A stretch of 64,000 bases of DNA, taken from contig OX411545.1 in assembly GCA_948146395.1 (NCBI GenBank), positions 23,701,526 through 23,765,525 on the forward strand. The letters are read 5' to 3'. Under the pieces are notes generated by a model, which did no database searches, was not told where the DNA came from, and was given only the letters and a program-made list of their open reading frames with translations. Source of the stretch: Fragum whitleyi (taxonomy: Eukaryota > Mollusca > Bivalvia > Cardiida > Cardiidae). Below, one piece after another: positions 31,720-37,253 of the stretch; position 1 is the first letter of the stretch, and each line of letters opens with the position of its first letter. Position numbers and translations under genes: made by a program.

Positions 31720-33146
31720 GCAAAACTTTACCAAAAAATTCAAATTGCCAATTTCTTATAAGCTATTCAAGATACAATGCTCATATTTGGCATGATGATA
31801 GATCTCAATGAATCAGAACAATAGATACCAAGGTCTTTGTCATATGACAAGGTGAAGGTCATCAGTCAAGGTCAAAACTTTAAAAAATTGTTGTTTGGGG
31901 GCATTCCTGTTTTACAAACACATTTTGTATTATTGCAAAAATAACTTGTATTTTGCAGGTTGGGGAAAAGCTTTCAAAAATTTACTTCGATAAAAAAGAT
32001 TGATAGTAGAAAGAAGTTTGAACCATTCTTTAATTTTGCTTCTGGTGATAGATAATCAAGTTTTTGGAAGATAGTATATTTATACTGGTCCAAATTGAGA
32101 GAAGTTAAGATATGCAGAAGTCATTTGTTGATTTGATGGAGGGATGAAACTGAAAACCTCATTACACTGATGTATAAATCTGCTTTGTGTATTCATACAG
32201 TGTGATTAGGTTTATAGTTTCACACCTCCATCAAATAAATAAATACTGTCTGTATAGAGGATATTAAATGAGTGGTCATTGAATACTGTATTTATTAAAC
32301 GAGTCATCTATAAACAGATAAAAATAAGGCTGTGCTGAGTTTTTTTTCTGTTTAAGATGACAAGTTTAATAAATTCTGTATTTTATGAGCACAAATTTTA
32401 TATTCTGTTTATAATATGACCCGAATTTTAGCGAAAAATTGTCAAAATTCTTGAAATTCAACGTTTCAATTTTCTGCGAAACTTATAACGCCGTTTAAAA
32501 AATGACGTCACAAAACATAGATTATGACGTCATTTTCGCGGTGACAAAATAGCGTTGCTATCCGCTCTGAGCTCATTTGCATAGTTATTCCACTATCGTG
32601 ATAACACCCGTGTAATATCAAAAATATTCAACGGGATTATTTCACTCCGGCGACGTAGGTCATATTATAATCTTAATTACAAAACTAACCAGGATGAGTA
32701 GCTGGAGACTCTGACAGGATGAAAAGATACTGGTATGAGAAATACCAGTTATTCATTATTAGGTGCTCCAGCTGCTGTCATATGATTGAAATACTGATGA
32801 AATGGACGTTAAGTTCCATTCATTACCTACAACACACATGATTTTCATTGAATTAAATGTAATTTATTAAGAAATACATGTCTTGTGTATCAAAATAATA
32901 CACATATAAGACAGAAAATAATAGCATTTGCAACCTTTCCGTATTATAGGTAAGGATAGAAGTAGGTCCAAGGACAGGAATAAAGATGGTGAGAAAAGTT
33001 CCAAGGAATCCACCACCAAAACTGAAGAGACAAACGCCACAGATCCTCCGGCAGTACAGGACATGGAAAACACCAACAGTAACCATGGTAACGAAGAGGG
33101 TGAGGTGCATGATGAACAGATCGAGAGCGGAGAAATACCAAACTGA
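6536..33146 (+). CDS. LUC7L3: LUC7L3-type Luc7-like splicing factor, ten coding exons
   Basis: Joining 6536-6640, 11639-11705, 12502-12541, 14628-14766, 15556-15633, 24546-24641, 25725-25898, 27168-27391, 31421-31587 and 32950-33146 gives 1287 nt, or 428 residues plus stop, close to the roughly 430 of vertebrate LUC7L3. It starts with the family N-terminus (LDELMGRDRN). Zinc finger 1 is C37, C45, C60, H64 (CCCH); zinc finger 2 is C193, C196, H212, H218 (CCHH). Between them is a helical stretch with RRGH and LGCEGKVEEAQG. An E/K/R-rich coiled coil (about 237-300) leads into an RS-rich segment (about 300-375) and an acidic tail ending GEIPN. LUC7 proteins are nuclear, bind U1 snRNP and stabilise its pairing with 5' splice sites. 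Length and the MGRDRN N-terminus favour LUC7L3 over LUC7L/LUC7L2. The introns are full of transposons. Confidence 0.93.
6641..8485 (+). other. Intron 1, first part
   Basis: Mostly unique-looking AT-rich intron. 6983-7038 (GGTTGGCAAGAACTGG and on) is the right half of the TA-type inverted-repeat MITE that is complete at 11332-11542. Near 8222-8236 ACGTACATAAGTACGT forms a small palindrome. No coding signal was seen. Confidence 0.55.
8486..8773 (+). mobile_element. Family A Helentron/HINE-like element (ATGCCCCC type)
   Basis: Starts ATGCCCCCGCATC with an inverted GGGGGCAT shortly after, then a (GTCY)n microsatellite at about 8528-8576. A second GGGGGCAT lies near the 3' end (8743-8750), followed by the hairpin GTGTTTCACAAACAC and the terminus ATCTTGT. 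The body carries several AGGTCA words. No coding capacity. It sits in LUC7L3 intron 1. Confidence 0.75.
8774..11331 (+). other. Intron 1, second part
   Basis: No credible exon or RNA gene was recognised. It holds a G run at 10991-11000 and otherwise AT-rich single-copy-looking sequence. The short frames here have no family resemblance. Confidence 0.5.
11332..11542. mobile_element. MITE with ~48-bp inverted ends and TA target duplication
   Basis: Left end CTGGTAAAAGACCAATTCTC and right end GAATTGGTCTCCGACCAG are inverted copies. Both arms carry ACCAGTTCTCGCCA or its complement. Flanking TA at 11330-11331 and 11543-11544 suggests Tc1/mariner-type mobilisation. Partial relatives lie at 6983-7038 and 54404-54862. 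It ends about 100 bp upstream of LUC7L3 exon 2. Confidence 0.7.
11639..11705 (+). CDS. LUC7L3: LUC7L3 coding exon 2
   Basis: Acceptor TTTACAG|GT and donor TTAG|GTATGC. It encodes VCKHYLVEFCPHELF and onward to ADL plus the first base of Gly58, including the first two cysteines of zinc finger 1 (C37 and C45). Confidence 0.92.
11866..11934 (-). repeat. tRNA-like sequence (tRNA-derived remnant)
   Basis: On the minus strand a perfect 7-bp acceptor stem (GTGCCCA/TGGGCAC) encloses an A-box-like TAGCTCAGAGCGCC and a T-arm ATGGGTTCGAGTCCCAT with a 5-bp stem. The anticodon arm does not form a proper stem-loop. This is more likely a tRNA pseudogene or SINE head than a working tRNA. Confidence 0.55.
12095..12480 (+). 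mobile_element. SINE tail interrupted by a TTAA MITE
   Basis: About 12095-12234 matches the body of the window's SINE family (AGAAATACCAGGTAATC, CTCCAGCCTCTG). It breaks at TTAA, and the remaining SINE 3' end (GTCCCATTCAAAC) resumes at 12464 after the MITE. The copy at 32690-32830 shows the uninterrupted site. Confidence 0.7.
12235..12463 (+). mobile_element. piggyBac-type MITE, copy 1
   Basis: Flanked by TTAA at 12235-12238 and 12460-12463. The right end AAAACAGGAAAGGG and left end ACCTTTCCTGTT are inverted. The centre carries a hairpin (GATTGCTT/AAGCAATTTC). Including both TTAA it is 229 bp, the same as copy 2. TTAA duplication with CCCTTT-type ends is the piggyBac hallmark. No transposase is present. 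Confidence 0.8.
12502..12541 (+). CDS. LUC7L3: LUC7L3 coding exon 3 (40 nt)
   Basis: Acceptor TTATTTCAG|GA and donor AAAGA|GTAAGT. This short exon encodes (G)PCEKIHDDHLRK, completing zinc finger 1 with C60 and H64. It ends with two bases of Glu71. A MITE and SINE end only about 20-40 bp upstream of the acceptor. Confidence 0.92.
12734..12825. repeat. Short palindromic interspersed repeat (GATCAGACTGCACAT type)
   Basis: Core GATCAGACTGC...GCAAACTGATC is a near-palindrome followed by ATCTTTGTCTATACCATC and a tail CAGGTTCAGTATGACAAGG. Other copies are near 15125, 15806, 23725, 26410, 30583, 33325, 39320, 40430, 53445 and 56130. A degenerate, old, non-coding family, mostly in introns. Confidence 0.6.
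12850..13569 (+). other. Intron 3, unremarkable part
   Basis: A repeated phrase TTTGTTAGCACTCTAGGG occurs at about 13163 and 13309, pointing to a small local duplication. No gene or element boundary was recognised. Confidence 0.4.
13570..14470 (+). mobile_element. Family B Helentron/HINE-like element, old degenerate copy
   Basis: Begins AGCTCCACTGGACAAAGTCC like the other family B copies. It continues with four or so diverged tandem units of roughly 170 bp carrying TTGATAACATG and GAATTCAACCAAACTTCA-like words. The 3' end is not clear. High divergence between units suggests an old insertion in LUC7L3 intron 3. Confidence 0.6.
14628..14766 (+). CDS. LUC7L3: LUC7L3 coding exon 4
   Basis: Acceptor TTTAAAG|GTAC and donor GATCG|GTAAGT. 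Encodes residues 71-117, including GYEEDFTRYLE and KRIRRGHQRLAL, the conserved helical segment between the zinc fingers. Confidence 0.93.
14871..15099 (-). mobile_element. piggyBac-type MITE, copy 2
   Basis: TTAA at 14871-14874 and 15096-15099 bracket CCCTTTCCTGTTTTA and TAAAACAGCAAAGGG, clear terminal inverted repeats. It is opposite in orientation to copy 1 and exactly as long (229 bp with TTAA). The central GAAATTGCTT/AAGCAATTTC hairpin is present. It lies about 105 bp after LUC7L3 exon 4. Confidence 0.85.
15346..15380. repeat. Poly-A tract
   Basis: A nearly pure run of A of about 30 bp after AAACAAAAAC. It may be the tail of an old retroposed sequence; no clear body was identified upstream. 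Confidence 0.6.
15556..15633 (+). CDS. LUC7L3: LUC7L3 coding exon 5
   Basis: Acceptor ATTTTAG|ATG and donor CAACAG|GTAATT, phase 0 on both sides. Encodes residues 118-143 (MGQNPATQKEEKVQMLTERI and on), the beginning of the conserved coiled-coil-like helix. Confidence 0.92.
15803..15895. repeat. Short palindromic interspersed repeat, further copy
   Basis: ATAGACTAAGATCAGACTGC with a following CAGGCTTATCTTTATACGT and AAAGCAGGAATAATATTCC belongs to the same family as 12734-12825. Confidence 0.55.
16449..16953. mobile_element. hAT-type non-autonomous element with perfect 8-bp TSD
   Basis: Ends TAGGGGTG and CACCCCTA are inverted, and AACTCTTG is duplicated exactly on both sides (16441-16448 and 16954-16961). 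Both subterminal regions are packed with short words such as CAATAGTA, TATCGTGATA and ACTATCG, typical of transposase-binding subterminal repeats in hAT elements. No transposase frame. It is inserted in a family E element. Confidence 0.9.
17140..18107 (+). mobile_element. Family D Helentron/HINE-like element (AGTCCCCTACCGG), copy 1
   Basis: Starts AGTCCCCTACCGGTGTTCAC, which is itself a hairpin with GTGTTCACACC..GGGGACT. (GTCY)n follows at about 17187-17231, then 3-4 tandem units of about 160-175 bp. Inverted CCGGTAGGGGACT is at 18068-18080, then the hairpin CCATGTCCAACATGG and CTCTTGT. It is inserted between T and T in the family E element. Copy 2 at 54990-55933 is nearly identical by eye. 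Confidence 0.82.
18240..19030 (+). repeat. Tandem units inside the family B element
   Basis: Five or so diverged units share CAATGAAACTTTACCAGAAT, CCTTGGGTGACCCT, ATTGGCCCATAAATATGGG and GGCAGGGC. A G run interrupts one unit near 18359-18380. Short minus-strand frames here are translations of the repeat. Confidence 0.7.
19232..19934 (+). other. Intron 5, between elements
   Basis: AT-rich, no gene signal and no clear repeat structure recognised. Confidence 0.4.
19945..20304 (+). mobile_element. Family A element, 5'-truncated with duplicated body
   Basis: Two head-to-tail copies of the family A body (about 19945-20102 and 20103-20304), each with GGCATGATGATAGATCTCA and the AGGTCA-rich stretch. 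The second ends GGGGGCATTCGTGTTTCAC, AAACAC and ATCTTGT. The palindromic 5' end and GTCY tract are absent. Confidence 0.7.
20664..21057 (+). mobile_element. Family B-like element with a family C-like 3' end
   Basis: Begins AGCTCCACTGGCCGAAGG and shares the family B body, but finishes with TTCAGGTGAGCGG, GGGCCATTC and CTCTTGT. These resemble the family C 3' end (CTCAGGTGAGC) rather than CCAGTGGAGC. A separate family B-type 3' end (GCCAGTGGAGCAGGGCCTC) lies at about 21411-21434. Either a chimera or two overlapping insertions. Confidence 0.55.
21078..21255. mobile_element. Tc1/mariner-type MITE
   Basis: Ends CAGTCAAACCTGTCTTA and TAAGACAGGTTTGACTG are perfect inverted repeats. TA flanks both sides (21076-21077 and 21256-21257). 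The interior repeats CCTGTCTTAAGCAAGC words. No coding capacity. Confidence 0.82.
21446..23477 (+). mobile_element. Family C Helentron/HINE-like element (AGCTCACCTGAG), copy 1
   Basis: Starts AGCTCACCTGAGCACGAAG, with the hairpin GAGCACGAAGTGCTC and GTCCGTCCGTCGGTCGTCC at about 21502-21520. The interior is an array of 166-bp units. It ends with inverted CTCAGGTGAGC (23442-23452), the palindrome GGGCCAATGGCCC and TCTTGT. The short minus-strand frames repeating every 166 bp are translations of the array, not genes. It lies in LUC7L3 intron 5. Confidence 0.82.
21860..23170 (+). repeat. 166-bp tandem array inside family C copy 1
   Basis: Units share CTACAGACTTGAAAATTGGC, GATCAGC and CCAGGTGCGGAGCACCAGG, the last containing the small palindrome GGTGCGGAGCACC. 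Spacing is exactly 166 bp over at least three junctions (minus-strand frames end at 21880, 22046, 22212 and 22378). Alternate units are more alike, a 332-bp higher-order period. Confidence 0.85.
23840..24226 (+). mobile_element. Family A-like element (ATGCCCCCCTTTTG subtype), internally duplicated
   Basis: Begins ATGCCCCCCTTTTGAAGAAG, with CTTGTCAGTCAGTCTGTCC occurring twice (near 23879 and 23989), so about 110 bp are duplicated. The body contains AAAAAGTATGCAAGCTAGAA and AGTGCAGTGCACAAGAAC. It ends near TTATAAACATTACTTGT. Relatives are at 28017 and 43031. Confidence 0.6.
24242..24530 (+). mobile_element. tRNA-derived SINE, near full length
   Basis: The head 24242-24325 is tRNA-like: acceptor arms GCCGCGGC/GCCGCGGC, A box TAGCGCAGTTGGTAGGGCGCC and B box GGGTTCGATCC. 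The anticodon arm pairs poorly. The non-tRNA body contains CCAATGGGTAGATAATCG, GAGAAATACCAGGAATCC and GTGCTCCAG. It ends in CAAATCAAATTCAA about 15 nt before LUC7L3 exon 6, so it probably supplies part of the branch-point/pyrimidine region. Confidence 0.8.
24546..24641 (+). CDS. LUC7L3: LUC7L3 coding exon 6
   Basis: Acceptor TTTTTCAG|GC and donor AAAAT|GTAAGT, phase 0. Encodes residues 144-175 with the family motif ELGCEGKVEEAQG. A tRNA-derived SINE ends about 15 nt upstream of the exon. A TTAA MITE begins inside the donor hexamer at 24647. Confidence 0.93.
24647..25139 (+). mobile_element. piggyBac-type MITE, copy 3, with a nested family A element
   Basis: TTAA at 24647-24650 and 25136-25139. 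Left end CCCTTTGCTGTTTAATCCC; right end shortened to TCCAAAATTTTGGG. The central hairpin is present. A family A element interrupts it at 24792-25067. The left TTAA overlaps the last base of the LUC7L3 exon 6 donor GTAAGT (24642-24647). Confidence 0.8.
24792..25067 (+). mobile_element. Family A element nested in a MITE
   Basis: ATGCCCCCGTATCG...GGGGGCAT, a short GTCY tract (about 24836-24858), AGGTCA-rich body, hairpin GTGTTTCACAAACAC and ATCTTGT. Aligning MITE copies 1 and 3 places the insertion inside a T run (GGTTATTTTT|TCAAAT) with no visible duplication, fitting T|T insertion. Confidence 0.8.
25286..25448. repeat. Foldback MITE (TTAAGGTAGTGGACC family)
   Basis: Almost the whole element is one inverted repeat centred on CCTAATGAAAATCATTAGG, with TTAAGG and CCTTAA ends. 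Other copies: 26969-27131, 38627-38791, 39068-39222 and 43557-43688; a half copy is at 52735-52812. TTAA at both ends may be the target duplication. Confidence 0.72.
25527..25690 (+). repeat. Fragment of a hAT-like repeat (CAGGGGTGTG family)
   Basis: CAGGGGTGTGGAAATTCAGG starts a segment with CTACTTGTCC and GTCAAGTAAAATATG, as in the fuller copy at 30835-31183. The right end was not found here. Confidence 0.5.
25725..25898 (+). CDS. LUC7L3: LUC7L3 coding exon 7 with zinc finger 2
   Basis: Acceptor TTTGCAG|CAA and donor AAGATG|GTGAGT, phase 0. Encodes residues 176-233. MEVCTVCGALLVVGDAQQRV and the following DEHIMGKQH give a CX2CX15HX5H finger (C193, C196, H212, H218), the most conserved block of the LUC7 family. 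Confidence 0.95.
25935..26167 (-). mobile_element. tRNA-derived SINE in LUC7L3 intron 7
   Basis: The minus strand begins with a tRNA-like head (26093-26167): acceptor GCCGCCA/TGGCGGC, A box TAGCGCAGTTGGTTAGGC and B box GGGTTCGATCTC. The family body follows and ends near 25940 (GAATCCATTGTTAGGTGCTC). The anticodon stem and T-stem are imperfect, so it is a SINE head and not a working tRNA gene. Confidence 0.78.
26261..26344. repeat. Foldback repeat
   Basis: Arms AACCCTATGTTG..GGTACTCATTTGAATCGTCT and its complement surround a five-base centre (AGGCA). The stem is about 38 bp and almost perfect. A decayed relative is at about 37311-37390. Confidence 0.75.
26345..26968 (+). other. Intron 7, between elements
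   Basis: Contains one copy of the GATCAGCCTGAAAAG palindromic repeat (about 26410-26490). No gene signal otherwise. Confidence 0.4.
26969..27131. repeat. Foldback MITE (GGTAGTGGACC family), second copy
   Basis: Inverted arms around CCTAATGATTTCATTAGG; ends TTATAAGGTAGTGG and CCACTACCTTAA-like. It stops about 35 bp before LUC7L3 exon 8. Confidence 0.7.
27168..27391 (+). CDS. LUC7L3: LUC7L3 coding exon 8, charged coiled coil and start of RS domain
   Basis: Acceptor CATTTCAG|AAA and donor GACAG|GTGAGT, ending with two bases of Arg308. Encodes residues 234-307: a long E/R/K-rich helix followed by RKRSRSRTRRSRSRDR. The purine-rich sequence may also act as an exonic splicing enhancer. A foldback MITE ends only about 35 bp upstream of the acceptor. 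Confidence 0.92.
27717..27766 (-). mobile_element. SINE 3'-end fragment
   Basis: GCCGGAGCACCTAACAATGG and ATTCCTGG match the 3' part of the SINE at 25935-26167, same orientation. The rest of the element is absent. Confidence 0.65.
27767..28390 (+). other. Intron 8, first part
   Basis: 28017-28196 is a diverged family A-like element (TCGAAGAAAAGGGGATATAT, GTCTGTCAGTCTGTTTGTCC). The remainder shows no feature. Confidence 0.45.
28391..30571 (+). mobile_element. Family C Helentron/HINE-like element, copy 2
   Basis: Same start (AGCTCACCTGAGTACGAAG), GTCY stretch (about 28446-28470), array of about 166-bp units and 3' end (CTCAGGTGAGCGACC, hairpin GGGCCAACGGCCC, TCTTGT) as copy 1. By eye both flanks and the array edges match copy 1 closely. 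It adds about 2.2 kb to LUC7L3 intron 8. Confidence 0.82.
30835..31183. mobile_element. hAT-like non-autonomous element
   Basis: Ends CAGGGGTGTGCAAAT and CTCCACACCCCTG are inverted. GCGTTTAG before the left end resembles GCATTTAG at the right end (7 of 8, sharing one base with the element). Interior phrases CTTGTCCATGGACAAG and AAAATGAGCTTGCCC recur at about 20430-20610, 25527-25690 and 63840-64000. Confidence 0.6.
31421..31587 (+). CDS. LUC7L3: LUC7L3 coding exon 9, RS domain
   Basis: Acceptor ATTACAG|AAAG and donor TCTA|GTAAGT, ending with one base of Ser364. Encodes dense RS/RD/RH repeats. The underlying DNA is itself quasi-repetitive (AGGTCTAGAAGTA words). Without splicing, the donor reads AGT AAG TGA, a stop two codons past the exon, so intron 9 retention would give a 365-residue form lacking the acidic tail. 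Confidence 0.88.
31633..31929 (+). mobile_element. Family A element with a long GTCT microsatellite
   Basis: Starts ATGCCCCCACATTG, then about ten units of TCTG (31677-31720). The body has GGCATGATGATAGATCTCA, GGGGGCAT and the hairpin-like GTTTTACAAACAC. The terminus is changed to ATTTTGT. It starts about 45 bp after exon 9 of LUC7L3. Confidence 0.72.
32100..32245. repeat. Small inverted repeat
   Basis: TTGATGGAGGGATGAAACTG and its complement (TTTCACACCTCCATCAAA) enclose CATTACACTGATGTATAAAT and GTATTCATACAGTGTGAT. One arm recurs at about 14525-14580. Probably a small MITE. Confidence 0.5.
32255..32670 (+). repeat. CRE/octamer-bearing interspersed repeat, copy 1
   Basis: Starts ATAGAGGATATTAAATGAGTGG. 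Its first 130 bp form a hairpin (AAACGAGTCATCTATAAAC against its complement). TATAATATGACC is in the middle and GGTCATATTATAA at the end, inverted. It carries two TGACGTCA sites (about 32502 and 32525) and the octamer ATTTGCAT (about 32574). Copies: 42127-42444 (minus), 48437-48793 and 49734-52573 (split by a LINE). It lies in LUC7L3 intron 9. Confidence 0.72.
32690..32830 (+). mobile_element. SINE 3' part with intact TTAA site
   Basis: GAGAAATACCAGTTATTC, GGTGCTCCAGCTG and GGACGTTAAGTTCCATTC match the SINE body. This copy shows the TTAA uninterrupted, where the copy at 12095-12480 carries a MITE. Confidence 0.7.
32950..33146 (+). CDS. LUC7L3: LUC7L3 coding exon 10, acidic C-terminus and stop
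   Basis: Acceptor ATTATAG|GTAAGG completes Ser364 and continues SKDRSRSKDRNKDGEKSSKE into a Glu/Asp/Thr-rich tail ending ESGEIPN and TGA at 33144-33146. The tail type (EETNATD, EEGEVHDEQIESGE) resembles other LUC7L3 C-termini. A strong donor sequence lies 24 nt after the stop. Confidence 0.86.
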
Positions 33147-33170
33147 AGGTGATTTAGTTACCTGTGACAG

Positions 33171-33176
33171 GTAAGT
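33171..33176 (+). promoter_or_regulatory. Possible 5' splice site in the LUC7L3 3' UTR
   Basis: GACAG|GTAAGT is a perfect donor consensus 24 nt downstream of the stop codon. If used, the 3' UTR is spliced. A candidate acceptor with a fair pyrimidine tract is TACTTTCAG at 38389-38397, with a following donor-like ACAAG|GTATT at about 38475. The stop would be less than 50 nt from the junction, so nonsense-mediated decay is not expected. Transcript data would decide. Confidence 0.4.
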
Positions 33177-34696
33177 GAAAATTGATAAATGTTTTACATG
33201 AAATAAAGTTTATTTCAGATATACCAGGTAAGTGGCTCTAAATTAAAAATGAGATAGGAAATGAATCAAATGTTTTTAATAGAGCGAAATTCAGTCCTCT
33301 TGAATAAAATGACAATTGCAAGCAAAGATCAGCCAGTATCTATATATAGGAAGATCTTCGTCTATGCTGTCTGACAATGCAGGAATTATTCACAGAGTCA
33401 GTAGGAGGGTAAACACAAAGCTTTCTTTAGAGTACATGGCTATAATCTGTGGCCTGACAGATCGAAATTATATTGCAAATCAGGTGTAATGCCTTCATCT
33501 ATAGGTGAAAGTACAAAACTGTTGTAAGTTCATATGAACTTCATATCGCGGGGTCAGCGCAACACTATTGTAAGTGCCTATCAATATATAGGCACTTACA
33601 ATAGTGTTGCACTGATCTTTTGATATGTACACGGTTCATTTGGAATGCCAACTGTATTGCACTGGCCTTGAAATGGCTCACAGGTTGTAGTATATGTTCT
33701 GAAAAGTTTTGCTTGTTTTAAACAAAGCTGTTTGGAAACAAGGTTGTTACAAAACTAAAAGAATTTAACTGATTGCATTTAGTAATAAAGGTATTAAAAG
33801 TCGAACCAAATAAAATTTCTAGTTGGAAGAAAGAATCAGCAAGTAAATTTTTGGTAGTCTATCGAAAGTTTTCTATGAAGTATCTTAATTTTTATGAGAG
33901 CCTAAATGAATCATTAGAGATGTAGATAGGGTAAAGGGCCAAATTATTGGTTGAACAAGTAAGAGAAATCAGATTACAAGAGCATAAACTTATCTAATAA
34001 ATTAACCTAACAAATATATTTTGATTATGATAGGCGTTTCTATGAGAGCAATAAAAGTTTACAATTCAGTAGAGATGATTGCAATTTGATATGATAGTTT
34101 AGTTTTCCAGACAGCTTTGTTTTATTTTTTGCTCTCAAATTGTTTGCCCTAACTTTTTAATTGTTCTAACCCTTTGAAAGCCAATCAACAGATATTTGTA
34201 CCAAACACTTGACTGTGGAGAGAACTCTGAAATGGGCTGGAGTAGACATAGGAAGAGTAGAAAAGAAAAAACAGTGTTGGGAGATAATTGAATGTTTTGC
34301 CATACAGGTATTTCCAGCTTTCGTAGCTCTAAATACCAGAAAGAGGAGTTCAATATGACTTGATCATTTTTAGATTATTTCACTGTTTTTTCCATAAGTC
34401 ATGAAGTCAAATAAATGAAATACAATTATCACCTTCATGTTACAAAAATATCTTTCAAATTTATCTTTTGCATATTGTTTAATTTGCAGAAAACATATTC
34501 ATGATTTATTACAATCACTATTCTTTGTCCCCTTGTACCTTGAAAGTCTCATGCTAAAAAAGTAAGAAAAAGAAGAAGGAAAAAAATAGTTTAAAAAAAA
34601 AAAATAAAAATAAAACAAAAAACACCCCAAAAAATAACAAGAAAAGTAAGAAAATGATGTAGAAAGCCCTTCAAATATTTAAGACATCTATTTTTT
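33177..34696 (+). other. Region after LUC7L3 stop, probable 3' UTR or intron
   Basis: AT-rich, no second gene. Contains a palindromic repeat copy (33325-33395) and the foldback at 33554-33614. Several AATAAA words occur (for example near 33203), but none can be assigned as the polyadenylation signal. 34560-34640 is a low-complexity A-rich stretch. Confidence 0.4.
33554..33614. repeat. Short perfect foldback
   Basis: GCAACACTATTGTAAGTGCC and its complement are separated by TATCAATATATA-type bases. The stem is over 22 bp. A related hairpin with CACTTACAATAG is at about 61003-61077. Confidence 0.75.
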
Positions 34697-34879
34697 ATGC
34701 CCCCGATAGGGAGGCATAATAAATTTGACTTGTCCGTCCGTCCGTCCGTCTGTCCGTCCGTCTGTCCGTCCGTCCGTCCGTCCGTCATTCCGTCCAAAAA
34801 CTTTAACATTGGCCATAACTTCCTTATTACTATCAAAGCGGTGTCGGGGGCATTGTCATCTTACAGTGACAGCTCTTGT
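34697..34879 (+). mobile_element. Family A element, short form
   Basis: ATGCCCCCGATAGGGAGGCAT, a (GTCY)n tract of about 60 bp (34731-34792), GGGGGCAT, TTACAGTGACAGCTCTTGT. Most of the usual body is deleted. Reading frames on both strands here (Pro/Ser/Val and Thr/Asp/Gly repeats) are microsatellite translations. Confidence 0.72.
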
Positions 34880-35763
34880 TTACCCCAAAAGTTTCAGAAA
34901 ATTCCTGCCAACATCTATTCATTAAATACTTGTTCCTGTTTGTTAGTTGTCTTGAAAAACAAAAGAGAAAAAAAAAAAATAAAAAAAATTAAAGAATACA
35001 GAGTTTTGTTTTTCATCCCAAATCAGTCTCAATCTAAGATTTGTCTTACTTAATTTTTGCTCATAACCATACATTAAATGATCTTCATTTATATTCCAAA
35101 TGTTTGAAAACAAAGGTGAGACCCAGAGTCTGAGAGAGAATTGAAATCTCACTTTAAATGCTGAAGCAGCAGGTATAGAACCAGGTGTTAATTAACAAAA
35201 TAAAGGAAAGGTATATATATAGTAAATCAGGATGTAACAGGTATTAAATTTTTCATTTGTTTTACCCTGAATATATTGTGTGAGAGGGAAGTTATTTTTG
35301 CTGTAAATTGAAGGTATATTGTTGTTCTATAAATTGTGGTAAATTGTTGATTATGATTTGCGTACACCAGTAGAACATTATTGGTACATATATTTGGTCT
35401 TCGATGGAAGCACAAGGGTTTTACAGGTGAGATTTAATTTGTGTATTGTTGAAAATGTAATTAAATTAGGTATTAAGATAATTTGGTCCTACATACATCA
35501 AACGGCTCATCTTTAATCTATTTGACTGTCAAATTATTTAAAGTTCTATAGATTGGAGGTCATCAAAGTGATTCACCTGTGGACTAATAACTTAAAACAG
35601 AGGTATGTGTCTGCATTATGCAATGTAAATCGAAACACAATAAAGGTGTTAGACACTGCGAGAAAATTGAGAGAGTCAATCGCCCATAGAAAATTTTGAG
35701 GTATAAAATGTGATTTGTACAATCTTTTCCCTGTCTGAAAAAAATTGGACATAGTTAATAAAA

Positions 35764-36720
35764 AAACAAGAGCACCGCCTGCGCTCGGCTGTTAAGTGTG
35801 TGATGGTGAAAAATCTGAATCCAAAAAGGGTCATTATTTACACAAAATGCTTAACAGTTAGTATCTTTATCAGTCAAAAGTTAAAGCAAATTATAAATGA
35901 CTGACTTTCACCAAATTAGCTTGATCTTGGCCAATAACCTTGATATTGTTATGCATGTGACAGTCTTGTCACAAGCAATGCACTTGTGAAATTTCAAGGC
36001 TCTATGACTAACCAATCCAAAGTTACGGTTAATATTAAATGACGTTAAAAATGACCTTTACCTTGACTGATGACCTTGAACTTAGTTCTAACAGATAGGC
36101 CTTGTCCTAGGCAATGATCATGTGAAATATGAAGGCCCTTTTATTTACCATTCAAAATGCTTTTGGAGACCACTTTTCAACAGTAAGTGTCTTTATCAGT
36201 CAAAAGTCAAGCAAATTATGAAGTTTTTATGTTATAAATGACTGATTACACCAAATTACCTTGACCTTGTCCAATAACCTTGATTATGCATGTGAGGGTC
36301 TTGTCATAAGGAATGCACTTGTGAAATTTCCAGGCTCTATGACTTTCCAATCCAAAGTTACAGCTAATTCTAGTTGACCTTAAAAAATGACCTTTACCTT
36401 GACTGATGGCCTTGAACTTGGTTCAAGACAGAAGTGCCTTGTCTTGGGCATTGATCATGTGAAAAATGAAGGCCCTATTGCTTACCATTCAAAAGTTATG
36501 ACCATTTTTTTTTTTTAAATTTGACCTTGAAAAATGACCTTGACATTGACTGATGACCTTGAACTTGGTACCAACAGATATGCAATGTCTCAGGAAATCA
36601 TCATTTGAAATAAGAAGGCCCTATCACTTACGATTCCATGTCGAAATTTTCGCACGATGTCAACAATTACAAACACTTTAAAGACACTAAGGCTATAGCA
36701 CAAACCTCAGGTTTTCTCTG
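35764..36720 (-). mobile_element. Possible family G element (minus) with ~340-bp tandem units
   Basis: On the plus strand it begins ACAAGAGCACCGCCTGCGC, the complement of a GCTCTTGT-type 3' end. The body repeats about every 340 bp: TCTTTATCAGTCAAAAGT, TGACCTTTACCTTGACTGAT and GATCATGTGAAA recur near 35870 and 36190, and the TGACCTT words recur near 36530. The 5' end at about 36720 is uncertain. Confidence 0.5.
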
Positions 36721-37253
36721 AAAACAGCGGAGCTTAAAATACAAAATATACTTGTCATACTAATTAAATGCTGTCTATTACATTTATTATTTCTGTTTTG
36801 GAGTGGGGAAAGAGGAAGGGAAAAGGTTGTAACAAATGATAAGGATTCTTTCAGAAGCAAATTTGGATGTATTCCTTATTTTTGTTTCTTTGAATATTTT
36901 ACATATTTATATGCTTAGTTTCAATCTTTATCCTTTATAAAGGAACAAAGAGTAACAGATATCTTTATGTCCAAAAATTGTTTAGTAAAACTTTTTAAGG
37001 TTAATCAAATTTTGATTCTGCTTGAGTTTTACATGTTTAGCTTTAGCCTTGATAACAAGGGATTTAATTTTCTGACATTGCTTGCACATGTTTTTCTCTT
37101 GCAAAAGTATAAAGGATGGAGATTGATTGCTGTTAAGAACAGAGAGAGTATTAAATATTTTTAAAATATAAATGAATGGATTTTATGAAAAGAGGATAAG
37201 TAACAAAAATAAAAAACATAAAGGTCTTCAAATGACTATTCTGTAGCAGGTTC

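Noticed and set aside
32853..33110. 85-codon minus-strand frame
   Set aside because: Antisense to LUC7L3 exon 10, which has a supported acceptor, phase and stop.
34591..35053. Frames rich in PSVCPSV or DGRTDGQT repeats
   Set aside because: Pure translation of the (GTCY)n microsatellite in a family A element; similar frames at 8413, 17106, 31592 and 54953 have the same cause.
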